From Turnera subulata (lineage: Eukaryota; Streptophyta; Magnoliopsida; Malpighiales; Passifloraceae): DNA of 64,000 bases. Location of the stretch: positions 1-64,000 of the forward strand of contig JAKUCV010007119.1 of NCBI GenBank assembly GCA_028386065.3, written 5' to 3'. Below are positions 33,831 through 45,692 of the stretch, in pieces. The notes under the pieces were generated by a model. The model made no database searches, had not been told where the DNA came from, and saw only the letters and a program-made list of their open reading frames with translations. Within the stretch, counting starts at the first letter, position 1. The number at the start of each line of letters is the position of its first letter. A program made the position numbers and the translations under genes.

Positions 33831-36554
33831 TCACCTCCCAAGAAAATCGCTTTGATTTTGGATATGATCATAATTGCTCTCATCTTCCGTAACATATCCC
33901 TTGCGATATAGACAATCAACGAACTCGGCAAACCAAGCAGGTTTCTTTGTAGAAATCGCATTGACCATGGCGAGATAATCGTCCGGTAGTGCGTCACTGA
34001 TCGGTTTCTCCTCTTCTTGCTTCTCGTTTTTTTCCAATTGCAATCTTGATAAATGATCAGCAACTAAATTCTTCGTTCCTTTCTCGTCCTTGATCTCTAG
34101 ATCGAATTCTTGCAACATAAGAATCCATCGAAGAAGTCTTGGTTTCGCATCTTTCTTTTGGAGCAAATACTTCAATGCAGCATGGTCCGTGTGAACAATC
34201 ACCTTGGAACCCAAAAGGTAACTCCTGAGCTTGTCAATTGCTAATACAACTGCTAATAATTCCTTCTTCATAGTTGCATAATTAACTTGAGCATCATCTA
34301 GAGTCTTGCTTGCATAATAAATAGCGTGCATCTTCCCATCTCGGTGTTGTCCTAAGACTGCGCCTACAACATAGTCGCTTGCATCACACATTATCTCGAA
34401 CAGAAGTGAATAATCAGGGGGCTGAATGATGGGTGCCGAAATCAGCTCCTTCTTGAGCTTGTCGAATGCTTCCATACAGTGCTCATCAATGACAAAAGGC
34501 ACATCTTTATTCAAGAGATTGGTAAGAGGTTTGGCTACCTTCGAGAAATCCTTCATGAATCTTCTGTAAAATCCGGCATGTCCAAGAAAACTGCGAATCA
34601 CCTTGACTGAATTCGGTGAAGGTAAGGTCTCTATCACATCTATCTTGGCTTTGTCTACTTCAATCCCATGTTTGGAAACTAAATGTCCAAGAACAATTCC
34701 TTCTTGTACCATAAAATGGCATTTTTCCCAATTAAGCACCAAATTAGTCTCCGCACATCTTGTAAGTACCTTTGATAGGTTAGATAATCAATCCTCAAAT
34801 GTTTTTCCGTAGACGGAAAAGTCATCCAAGAAAACCTCCATAATCTTCTCTATGTAGTCAGAGAAAATCGCCATCATGCATCTCTGAAAAGTGGCTGGTG
34901 CGTTGCACAGCCTAAAAGGCATCCGTTGATAAGCAAATGTTCCATACGGACAAGTGAACGTCGTCTTCTCTTGATCGTTCAGGTGAATAGGTATCTGAAA
35001 GAATCCTGAATATCTGTCCAAATAACAATAATAAGAATGCTTAGCTAGTCTCTCGAGCATCTGATCAATAAATGATAGTGGAAAGTGATCCTTGCGCGTA
35101 GCACTGTTCAGCTTCCTGTAATTAATACACATTCTCCATCCTGTAACAGTCCTCTTAGGAATCAACTCATCATCCTTGTTTTTTACCACTGTCATTCCTC
35201 CTTTCTTCAGTACCACGTGAATTGGGGCTACCCATTCACTGTCAGAAATCGGATAAATAATTCCTGCATCAAGAAGCTTAAGAATCTCCTTTCTCACAAC
35301 TTCCTTCATATTCTCATTAAGCACATTAAGTAACTTCTCCTCCTCTACTTTACTCAACTCGGTATTGATAATAACAGGATATGTAGAGTCGGGACCTAAG
35401 AATGCATACCGTAGCTTAGATGGTAATGGTTTCAGCTCTACCTTTGGCGCGCTCTGAATCTCTTCTTTCTTTTCTTCTCCAATCAACTCATAGTTCTTGT
35501 CTTCGGTCGCTTCCAATGGTGGATCATCACTACTCGCTACTTTGCTCTCTTCCTTCACAGCGTTATCGATAAAATCAACTCGGACACAACTATCTTCTTC
35601 AAGTGGTCCTTCGGTAGCACATAAGGCATTGAACTCGATCTTCTCACTCCCAATCCTTAGAGTAAGCTTTCCATCACGAACATCAAATTGAGCTCCAACA
35701 GTAGCTAAGAACGGCCTCCCATGAATAATCGGCATTTGAAAATCAATCTCCATGTCGAGCACCACAAAATCGACTGGTACAAAGAACTTCCCAACCTTGA
35801 TTGAAATATTCTCGAATATCCCCACTGGATATTTAACAGATCGATCCGCAAGTTGAAGAGAGATGGTAGTCGGCTTCATTTCTCCAATATCTAGCTTCTC
35901 AGCAATTCGCTTTGGAATAAGACTAACACTGGCTCCTAAATCACATAGAGCTCGCTCAATGCACATTGAACCAATATTACAAGGAATAGAGAAGCTTCCA
36001 GGGTCCTTCAGTTTCAGCGGCAGCCTGTTCTGCAGGATTGCGCTGCACTCGTTCGTCAAAGCCACTGTCTCGTAATCTTCTAGCTTCCTTTTCCTGGAAA
36101 GAATTTCCTTGAGAAATTTAGCATAAGCAGGCATTTGAGAAATTACTTCAGTAAATGGAACATTAATATGCAATTTCTTTAAATGTTCAAGAAATCTCCC
36201 GAATTGTTAATCTATTTTACCCTGCTGGAGTCACTGAGGGAATGGAACCGGTGGTTCATAAGCTTTGACTTCAGGCCATATCTCCTTCGGTTGCTCTCTT
36301 TTATGCTTCGCTAGCTTCCACTTGGGAATCCATTTCTCTTGCTCTTGCTTCTTTTCCTCTGCTTCCTTTTCAGGTATCTGCTTCTCCGCTTTTGGTTGCT
36401 CATCTTCTTCTTCTTGCTTAATGATGGTGTCGACTTCTTCTTCTTTAGGAGGATAAAGATCATCTAGCTGCTTTTCGCTTCTAAGTGCTACAGCCTTGAC
36501 TTTCTCTCTTGAATTAACTGTGGGCTGTCCCGGTAGGTTTTGTGGTGTCCTCAT
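33831..36554 (-). pseudogene. ATH1 pol: protease, reverse transcriptase, RNase H; integrase lost
   Basis: The frame 36554-34791 carries a Lys/Glu linker, the protease (LCDLGASVSLIPKRIAEKL, then IIHGRPFLATVGAQFDV) and reverse transcriptase (GWRMCINYRKLNSATRKDHFPL, then FLDDFSVYG). A TGA at 34788-34790 interrupts it, and the same frame continues to RNase H ([35 protein letters not shown]). After [15 protein letters not shown] all similarity stops at 33831: integrase, which should follow RNase H in gypsy order, is deleted. The pieces sit in one frame, so decay is modest. Confidence 0.88.
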
Positions 36555-37924
36555 AACTCCTCCGCTTCCTGCGCAAGTTGCGTCTCAAGCATCTTCGAGT
36601 GAGTCTCCATATTCGCCATCCGATTGTTGAATCTTTGCATCACCTTCATTTGCATACGTTGAGCCTCCATTATGGCTTTCATCATAGATGTAAGATCCAT
36701 GTCTTGATTCTTCAGAATTTCCATGCTCGAACTCTTCTGCCCATAATCGTTCCTTTGAAAACCGCCTTGCTGGTTCGGGTTGCTCTCCCTCCATGAGAAA
36801 TTATGATGATTCCTCCATTCCAGATTGTATGTGTTGGTGTAGGTTCCTCGTTGTGGTTGGCGTTGATGAATGTAATTCATCTGCTCAATCGTCAACTCGT
36901 CTCCAGTAGGACAATTCATTGAATTGTGTCGAGCACCTGCACATTTATCACATATTAAACTGGGCATAACAGCAGCAACATATGATTTTACCTACTGACT
37001 CAAAGAATCTAGCTTTGAATTAAGCATTGTCACTGTCTCCACTTCCAGAATTCTAGCTACAAGCTTGTTTTTTGAACGTGAAGAGCTCTGGTAACTGTTA
37101 CTCGCCATCGTCTCCAATTTCTGATACGCCACGTCTGGTGCTTGCGCCATGAATGCCCCTCCTGAAGCTGCATCCAAACTCATACGTAAAGGCTCATTTA
37201 AACCATTAAAGAAAGATTGAACTACAAGCCATTTGGGTAATCCATGTTGTGGGCATCCTTGAATAAGATCCTTATAACGTTTCCATGCTTCACAGAAACT
37301 TTCTCCATCGAATTGAGTGAATGATGTAATCTTGCTCCGGATACGTGCTGCTTTATCAGGTGGATAGTATTTTGCAAGAAAAGCCTTTGAAAGCTCCTCC
37401 CACGTCTTGTATGTCCCAACTGCTCCTGACTTCAACCACTTCTTAGCCTTGCCTTGCAAAGAAAACGGGAATAAACGAAGTTAAATTGCATCATCGATCG
37501 CCCCATTGATCTTCATCAAATCACAAAACTCCGTAAACGTCTGAAGATGTTGATTCGGGTCCTCATTACCCAAGCCTCCAAATTGTTCCTGTTGCACCAT
37601 ATGAATGAGTGTTGTCTTCAGTTTGAAATTGTTGGCATTGATAGCTGGCCTTGTAATGCTTGACTGCACTATATCCAAACTCGGTGTTGCGTAATCACGC
37701 AATGTCTTGTTTCCTTTTTCTGCCAAGATGACTGTGTCGAAATTTTCTGCTACAACTTCTGCTTCCTCTTCTATTTTAGTGTCTTGAAGAAACTCCACAG
37801 GCTCCATGACTTGCTTCTGCTTTCGCTTGTTCGCGCGTAGTTGCTTGTGTAATGTTCTCTCGATCTTCGGATTGATCTTAGGAATTGGACTCGATGAAGC
37901 ACCGTGTCTCGTCTTGGGCATCAA
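36551..37924 (-). pseudogene. ATH1 gag
   Basis: It starts MMPKTRHGASSSPIPKINPK (ATG 37922-37924). The Athila signature FKLKTTLIHMVQQEQFGGLGNEDPNQHLQTF follows, then KWLKSGAVGTYKTWEELSKAFLAKYYP. A zinc knuckle, CDKCAGARHNSMNC, lies near 36915-36956. In-frame stops fall near 37481 and 36990. A frameshift at about 36553 joins the next frame, which continues into pol. Confidence 0.87.
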
Positions 37925-38050
37925 CCAAAAATCTACAACACTAATAAAAAAAAATCGATTAAAGAAAATAAAAAGAAATAAAAAGAAACTAATGCAAAAA
38001 ATAAAACCTAAAGTAATCCAGCTGCAATCTCAATAGTATTAAAACCGCTT

Positions 38051-38070
38051 GTTCCCCGGCAACGGCGCCA
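38051..38070 (-). promoter_or_regulatory. ATH1 primer-binding site, tRNA-Asp
   Basis: Read in reverse: TGGCGCCGTTGCCGGGGAAC. The first 17 bases are the complement of the plant tRNA-Asp 3' end, the standard primer of Athila elements. It lies 7 bases inside the LTR end at 38078. Confidence 0.93.
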
Positions 38071-38077
38071 AAAAGCT

Positions 38078-38615
38078 TGATGCGTTATTTTTACTCGTGA
38101 ATTTTTAAATTTATAATTCTTGATCAATTCACAACACGACACACAAATATCTCATGAGTAAACGCAACGATTGTTAACTGCAAGCGTACAGTGTACTATG
38201 TAGTGTAGTAGTCTAATCAAGGTCGATCCACGGAACATGGAAAATAAATACTATCTAATGTTACAACTTATGATTATCTAGGCAAATCAACTAAAAGATG
38301 GTGTAGGGTGATGTCGAGTAGGCTGAAAGAAAAGAAATAAAATTGAAAACTTAATCTAAAGTGAAGTTCTATCAATATCTAAAGCAATCTAGGAAATCAG
38401 GGTTCACACAATTACTATCTAGGTTTATTATTCATGGATGTCGATTTCTATCATTGATGTGTGATTGTGGGCAATTGTTTCAAATCTCTTAATCCTCAGC
38501 TCTCACAAGTTGAATCAAATATTCAGCAAAGACTACTACCTAGCTCTCGCATAGCCTAGTATCCATACTAAACTCATTAAGCACAAAGCAATCAATCAAG
38601 CCCTAAGAAACTATC
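38078..38615 (-). mobile_element. ATH1 5' LTR, distal part
   Basis: This is the inner end of the 5' LTR (U5 side). It continues at 48603 beyond ATH2; the two parts are joined by the CTATC duplication (38611-38615 and 48603-48607). Words such as 'TCTCGCAT' and 'AGTACACTGTACGCTTG' recur in the solo LTR at 45693. Confidence 0.88.
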
Positions 38616-39690
38616 TGATGCACATGAAATATGCATAGTTTTAGGCATGATTTTCGATATATTTGCTCTCAACTTATCATGACTATATGCCTTACTTTGC
38701 AATATTTCATCATATTCCCTTAAATTCCATCCCTTACTGCATGATTAGTGATTCCAGGTGCATTTTGAAGGATTTTGGAGATTTTACTGGAGAAATCGAA
38801 GAAACAGCCTCTGACACAGCATGAGCCTGTTCCGAGCCTGTTGTTCATTGCAGAATCAGTAAAAGGCCACGAATTCCTCTCCAACAACAAGTTATCCACT
38901 GGAATTCAGCACCATTACCTTGATCCACAAAGCCATCATGCCACCACATCAACCGCAAGAGGAGATGGATTCAATTACAGAGAAGAATGGAAAAAGATTG
39001 CACATAGCCTCAGGCACAGGCCCAGCACAGGCTCAACCTGTGGAAATTGCAGATGGCCAGGAAAAGCGATAAATGAATTTAAAACTCAACCACTTGCAGA
39101 GCTTTACCACTTGCGAAACTTTCAACTCTGCAATTATAACTTGAACGTTTTAGAAGACTTTAGGCATGGGAAAGAGGGGATAATCATTACACCCAAAGAA
39201 TATTACAATTAAAGAACTATTATCCTCCCTTAAAGTCTTCTAAAAATCTGCAGATCTGAAGAACTCACCCTATCAGCACGCCTCCCATGGTACCTTATCT
39301 CGAGGAGCAAGAGGGGCAACTGAAATTCAACTTGCCCAACTTCCACACCTTCCAGCAAGTGGGGGAAGAGAGAAGAAGAGAATCTGCGCCTATAAATAGG
39401 AAGAAGGAAGAAAGAACAGACATCAAATTCACCTCTCGATCAAACACCTTTGAAGATCTGGAACAGAGGTTAAAAAACCCAGAACTTTTGGTTTTCAATG
39501 GGGTGCATGATTCTGCAACTTTTGTTGCAGAAATTGTGTCGCCACTAACCTCATATCTGTTCCAAACCTTATGCTCACCTTTGTTTTCTTTGTTTCTGTA
39601 GTTCTGAGCATGAATTAAACAACCCCTCTTATGTTGGAGGGCTGCAACATGTCTCTAGTTTTTATATTTTACCCCTTTTCTTTTTCCGGT
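38616..39690 (+). mobile_element. ATH2 5' LTR, 3' portion missing
   Basis: It matches the 3' LTR (44283 on) closely for about 1 kb, including TATA box CCTATAAATAGG near 39389 and the uninterrupted sites where the 3' copy holds the MITE (39521-39531) and the solo LTR (39563-39572). Similarity ends near 39670. The rest of the LTR and the primer site are deleted, and gag starts directly after. The ORFs 38775-39212 and 39287-39601 are repeat sequence without known domains. Confidence 0.82.
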
Positions 39691-39703
39691 TCGAAATTTT
39701 CAG

Positions 39704-41285
39704 GTGGTGTATGCCCCAGACCAGGAGCAAGCAGCCAACTCTAATCTTCCACCAGATTCGCAAGAAGAACAAATAGGAACAAGAAAACATGCGGACAGAC
39801 CCAACAAAGGAGCGCACCGGGGCATTGAACAGGCTCAGCCTGTTCGACCCTACATCCCCATGTCACAGCTCCTACAACCACCAACCACCATCATCCACAA
39901 TAGCATAGCCATTCCAGATGTAGATGCCCCATTTGAAATCTGAACTAACTTGTTGAGCATGCTGGAGAGGCGCACCTTTGGAGGCACACCCCCTGAAGAC
40001 CCAAACTCGCACTTGCAGAATTTTCTGCGGGTGTGCAGTACAGTGAACATAGCAGGGATGACCAAGGAGCAACTATACATAAGAGTGTTCCCATTCTCAC
40101 TCAGAGATGTAGCATTCGAATGGCTCAACAACCATGAAGCAGGCTACTTCACTGACTAGGACAGTCTAGTCAGAGCTTTCTTGAAGGAATACCATCCATC
40201 AAGCAAAGCTGCAAATCTGAGGCAGCAGCAAATTGGCTTTTCCCAAGGCTATGATAAATCAATTCGAGATGCTTGAGAATGCTTCAAGGGATTACTAAGG
40301 ACATTCCCAAACCACGGGATTGATGAGGCTGTGCAACTTGAACAGTTTTACTGCGGCCTATGTGACGAAGATCAGAACACCTTGGACAAAATGGCCAATG
40401 GTGCATTCTTGGACAAAGACTACGATGATGGAGTTGCCATTCTTGAAGCCCTGTCCAAAAGAAAGACCCAAGTTAGGGGAGTCAAAACCTCTGGAGTAAT
40501 CAGTGTAGACCGAGTAACCAAGAAAGAGGCAGAATTAGAAGCACTTCGAAAGCAATTAGGGGCTGCTCAAGTCAAAGTAGCTGCAGTCACAGGCTCAGCC
40601 TGTGAAGGATGCGGAGGACCTCACGGTACATCTAATTGCCCACTCCTTGCCGAATGTGATTCTGAACCAGCCCACTATATCCAGCAAACGCAGAGTCAAT
40701 ACAGGAATACTTACAACCCAGCTTGGAGAGATCATCCAAATTTCTCCTGGAGATCACCTAACGAAGAAAAAAAATCCATCACAACCCTAGTGCCAAAGAC
40801 AGAACCATGGTGGACAACCTCAGTACCAGAGGCAGAATCAAGGAGGACAGTAAGACAACAACTCTGACATGATGAGCATGCTGCAATCCATCCTGGAGAA
40901 CCAGAATAAAATGAGCGAGGAGATCAATCAAATCAAATCCCACAACAGAATCCTTGAAAATCAAATAGCCCAACAGGCCACAGTGTCAACTAGCCAACAA
41001 GGAGCCCTTCCAGGAAAACCAATAGAGAACCCAAGGATTGAACATTGCAACGCTGTGATCCTTTGCAGTGGGAGAGAATTAAGAGACGTAGTGCCAAACC
41101 CGCCTCAGGCTGTAGAGCAACAAGCATCGACAACCAGTTCTGGACAGACAGTGAAGGCACAGGCTGAGCATGTGACTGAGCCTGTTATCACCAAAAGAGC
41201 TGAGAAACAACCCCAGACTGTTCAAACTTACCAACCTCCTCTCCCATACCCAGAAGTATACCACAAATCCAAGCTGGAGAAATAA
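39704..41285 (+). pseudogene. ATH2 gag
   Basis: The Athila gag signature is RRTFGGTPPEDPNSHLQNFL, then LYIRVFPFSLRDVAFEWLNN and FLKEYHPSSKAANLRQQQI. In-frame stops fall near 39941, 40159 and 40275. The C-terminal piece 40331-40867 has YNPAWRDHPNFSW and a Cys/His knuckle, CEGCGGPHGTSNC. A further piece, 40869-41285, has a coiled coil (ENQNKMSEEINQIKSHNRIL). The motif ACAGGCTCAGCCTGT sits inside the coding part at 39828-39844 and 40588-40604. The N-terminus is not certain because of the LTR deletion. Confidence 0.83.
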
Positions 41286-41303
41286 TTCTATAAGTTCAAG
41301 GAA

Positions 41304-41995
41304 ATGTTAAGTAAGCTATATGTTAATGTTCCTTTCAGTGATGTGGTTACACAGATGTCTTCATATACCAAGTTTCTCAAGGATACCCTGACAAAGAAGA
41401 AAACTATTGATGATATTGAGACTGTAGCCATGACAGCCCAAGGGAGGCTCTCATTCAACACCAACCACCCACAAAATGTTCAGACCCATGAAGCTTTACA
41501 ATACCTTGTCACATTGGGAACAAGAGGATTGAAGGAGCCCTATATGACCTAGGAGCCAGTGTCAGCCTGTTACCACTATCCTTTACTCAAGGCATGGACC
41601 TTGGAGATATTAAGCCCACAAGGATGACAATTCAACTTGCTGACCGCTCACTTGTGTATCCTGTGGGAGTATTAGAGGATGTGCCCGTAAAGGTTGGTGA
41701 CTTTTATATTCCTGTTGATATTGTGGTCATAGAAATGGGATTGGATGTCCACACACCTATCATTCTAGGACGCCCTTTTCTTGCCACGGCTAGCGCATTG
41801 ATTGATGTTGAGGAAGGAAGGGTGACACTGAGAATTGGAGAAAAATCGATAAATTTCAGTATGCTCCAGGCCCCTAAGTCAGATTCGAGCTTCGGCACTT
41901 GCTACCTGGTTGGCACTGTTGATGACAACATTAAGTCAATACAACAGGCCCACCCTGTCCACCAGCCTATTCAACAGCAGCCACCTGTCAACTAA
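41304..41995 (+). pseudogene. ATH2 aspartic protease region
   Basis: It carries MLSKLYVNVPFSDVVTQMSSY, the usual link to protease, then (other frame) LADRSLVYPVGVLEDVPVKVG, PVDIVVIEMGLD and IILGRPFLATASALIDVEEG. The catalytic DLGASVSL is encoded just before 41580 in a third frame, so the domain is split by frameshifts between 41450 and 41590. It cleaves the polyprotein in active relatives. Confidence 0.82.
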
Positions 41996-42069
41996 ACTGG
42001 AGGTGATGATTTGTACCAAATATTGAGATAAAACCTCTTCCTCCAGAATTGAATGAAGTGCATTTGGAT

Positions 42070-42357
42070 ATGAACGGGGAACACCGTAGTTTACAAGGAG
42101 AAAGCCATAAAAAGACACAATGGTCGAAACATTAAGCGTGCTTTCAAGAAGGAAGACCAAGTCCTTTTCCGGGGTACAGGACGATCCAAGTGGTCTGGTC
42201 CATTTACTATTCTTCATTGTTTCCCTCATGGAGAGATGGAGATTGATGGTGACGGGGTAAGCCCGTTCATAGCACATCGAAGAAGGTTGAAAATTTATCA
42301 CCCTACCATGGGCCTCTTCAGGGAGATTCAACCTTGCCAAAACCAACATACCTCTTA
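42070..42357 (+). pseudogene. ATH2 integrase C-terminal tail, fused after protease
   Basis: The translation AIKRHNGRNIKRAFKKEDQV, then LFRGTGRSKWSGPF and AHRRRLKIYH, is the C-terminal integrase tail of Athila-like elements. It follows about 75 bases after the protease stop. Everything between (reverse transcriptase, RNase H and integrase core, normally over 2 kb) is absent, so the junction near 42070 is a deletion. Confidence 0.72.
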
Positions 42358-44282
42358 AACAAGGAGGGCGTCTAGCTAAAAGACGTAAAAGAAGCACACA
42401 CTTGGGGAAAACCCACTCCGGTAACTTTCAGGTTTCTTTACTTTTCTTCTTTGGTTATTTATGTTTTCTTTGTGTGTTTTCTTTTCTTTTTAATAATCAG
42501 GTGTTGCAAATCGATGAAGGAGGGAATCATCAAGTCAGAAATTTGTCACGGAAGTTCTTCAGCACCCTTTTGATAGTTAACCTTAATAATTTTTGCAAAA
42601 AGGAGCATTTTGATGCTTACACAGGCTCACCACAGCCTCACCACAGGCTGAGCCTGTGTCGAACTTCTGCCTTAATCAAAAAATTGCCTCCCTCCCCATC
42701 ACTACTGCACCATATCATCTAGTTTAGGATAACTCACCCCTACCCACATAGCTTAATTTTCAGTTTGGGGTACTTTTGTAATATCTATCTTAGACTAGTG
42801 CTTTTGTGTTTTGCGTTTTAGTAGTGTCTTTTCTTTACTTGTCTTTGTTTTGGCATTGCACCCTGTTTTTGTTTAGTTTTTGCAGTGAGGACACCGCAGA
42901 TTTTCAGTTTGGGCTATTTTTAGGCTGCAATTTTGCCATTTTGTGACTTTATGAATTTTCGGATGTTTACTTAATGCAATTTCAATTTTCATCTATTTTT
43001 ATTATGTTTCTCCCAGTGTGAGCGTGTCCTTAAATTTATGCACCTTCTCTTTTTCCATTTAAATTTGCTAAGATTCTAATCTCATGACTTGTCTTATTTT
43101 GCAAAATGAGCAGAACAGGAATAATCAAGCAACTGCATCTCATGAATTATGTCAGATGAGATGGATCCTGTTAAAGAATTTTCTAAACAAGCTCAGCCTG
43201 TTTACCTTAGAACAGGCCCTTACCTCTGTCAAGGCGAAATTTTAAGCAAAGTCTACAAGTAAGGAAAGGATCTAGGCCATCTTTGGCACAATTATAGACC
43301 ACACAAAACCACACCCCTCTCATCGAACCCTTGCAACCCCTTTTGAGCCAATTAAGATGGCCCCCATTTCATTTAATTATCCTGCTCAATCCACCCTCAA
43401 CCATTTGCAGCCATGAACAGGGGCCATCAATGTCTAAGGGCACAAATTCTTCCGAATAGCCTCACCCTGTCGATGAGCCTGTGAACAAGATTTGAGCTAT
43501 TCTAGAGAATGAGAATGCCCACACTCAGCCTGTGCAAAATTCAGATTACCACCAAGTACATGCACCTCTCCTCTCCCTTGAAAAAGAAAAAGGGAAAATG
43601 AAAATAGGAAGAAGAAGAAAAAGTAAAGAAAAGGAGAAAGAGATGGAGAAATGACAAAGGCAAATCATACTCCACCGAAGAACACAAATCCAATCCATCT
43701 GTTGGAGTCAATGGTTACATCAAGAGTGGCTGAAGTATTGGGACACAGTTACTGAATAGCGTGAGACCGTAGAAAATACAAGGTCAAACAGCCTCTACTC
43801 TGTCTCATGCTGTTCATGAATAAAAACAAAAGAATCGAGTTCACAAGCCATCGACCTTTGCAATAACCATCCACCTTCCTTTGACAACCCTCACCCAGCC
43901 TCAATACAATACAGATAAAGTCCTAGTGATCCTAGCTTGATGACTTATGCACACTAGTGGAGACAAGAGGTAATGGGTCTGCATATGAGGTATTATTTTT
44001 TACTTTTCAATCTTTAACTAATCTCTCAAATAACAGAAGGAATGGAGGCCAGTTGCAAAATTATTCCTATGATTTTTATGACAAAAACTACTGACAAGGA
44101 GTTTGGTTGGAACCAAATGCAGTTTTGGAGGAAAATAAGAGGATGCCTGAATTGGGACACCACAAGGGAGAAACCTAGTGAAAATCTGATGCATTGGAAT
44201 TGTCCTTACTTCCTTTCAAAATCATGCGTTCTTTTCTTGTCTGATTACTTGAGGACAAGCAAATCTTCAGTTTGGGGTATTT
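42358..44282 (+). other. ATH2 non-coding 3' internal region
   Basis: There is no convincing coding over 1.9 kb. It contains the perfect odd palindrome CACAGGCTGAGCCTGTG (42642-42658) and several half sites (about 42621, 43190, 43468 and 43524). It closes with CTTGAGGACAAGCAAATC and TTTGGGG, the purine region before the LTR. Confidence 0.7.
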
Positions 44283-45198
44283 TGATGCACATGAAATATG
44301 CATAGTTTTAGGCATAATTTTAGATATATTTGCTCTCAACTTATCATGACTATATGCCTTACTTTGCATTATTTCATCATATTCCCTTAAATTCCATCCA
44401 TTACTGCATGATTAGTGATTCCAGGTTCAGTTTGAAAAATTTTGGAGAATTTACTGGAGAAATCGAAGAAACAGCCTCTGACACAGCATGAGCCTGTTTC
44501 GAGCCTGTTGTTCATTGCAGAATCAGTAAAAGGCCACGAATCCCTCTCCAACCACAAGTTATCCACTCGATTTCACCACCTTTGCCTTGATCCACAAAGC
44601 CATCATGCCACCACATCAATCGCAAGAGGAACTGGATTCAATTACAGAGAAGAATGGAAAAAGATTGTACAAGCCTCAGGCACAGGCCCAGCACAGATTC
44701 AGTCTGTGGAATCTGCAGATGACCAGAAAAAGCGAAAAATGAATTTAAAACTCAGACACTTGCAGAGTTTCACCACTTGCGAAACTTTCAACTCTGCAAT
44801 TATAACCTGAACGTTTCAGAAGACTTTAGGCAAGGGAAAGAGGGGATAATTATTACACCCAAAGAATATTGCAATTAAAGAACTATTATTCTCCCTTAAA
44901 GTCTTCTAAAAATTTGCAGATCTAAAGAATTCACCCTATCGGCACGCCTCCCATGGTACCTTATCTCGAGGAGCAAGATCAGCAACTGAAATTCAACTTG
45001 CCCAACTTTCATATCTTCCAGCAAGTGGGGGAAGAGAGAAGAAGAGAATCTACGCCTATAAATAAGAAGAAGGAAGAAAGAACAGACATCAAATTCACCT
45101 CTCGATCAAACACCTTTGAAGGTCTGGAAGAGCGGTTAAAAAACCAGAACTTTGGGTTTTCAATGGGATGCATGATTCTGCAACTTTTGTTGCAGAAA

Positions 45199-45638
45199 GG
45201 GTCAATCATATTTTTGATCCTTTTGTTTATCGCTTTAAGCATTTTTCATCCTTGTGTTACAAAATGGACGTTTTTCATCCCTGTATTGATTTTTCGGGAC
45301 ATTTTTCATTTTTTCCCGGTTTTTCAAAAAGAAAATGCTAACGTGTCAATTAAAAAAATGAGGCCCAAATTTAACTTGAAAACACCAAAACCAAAATCCG
45401 TGGGCAAAAACGGGTTGGGTGGTGTGATTTGAGTTGCGTATTTTCAGTTTAATGTGAGCCCACATAGCTGATGTGTCAATTTTAAAATTCAGATGTCAGC
45501 ATTTTATTTTCGGAAAATCGGAGAAAAATGAAAAATGTCCCGGAAAATCAACACAGGGATGAAAAATGTCCATTTTGAAACACAAGGATGAAAAATGACC
45601 AAATCGATAAACACAAGGACCAAAAATATGATTGACCC
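45199..45638. mobile_element. Mutator-type MITE, 440 bp, long terminal inverted repeats
   Basis: The ends are GGGTCAATCATATTTTTG and its complement. Inverted similarity continues for roughly 170 bases on each side with scattered mismatches. The 10-bp direct repeat GTTGCAGAAA flanks it (45189-45198 and 45639-45648). The sister LTR at 39521-39531 shows the empty site. There is no transposase. Length of TSD and TIR suggest the Mutator superfamily. Confidence 0.88.
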
Positions 45639-45692
45639 GTTGCAGAAATTATGTCGCCCCTAACCTCCAATTTGTTCCAAACCTTATGCTCA

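Noticed and set aside
38051..38070. tRNA-Asp gene fragment
   Set aside because: It is only the 3'-end complement next to an LTR, hence a primer-binding site.
38775..39601. ORFs of 145 and 104 aa
   Set aside because: They lie in the ATH2 5' LTR and are repeated in the 3' LTR (44442-45432). They are repeat DNA, not genes.
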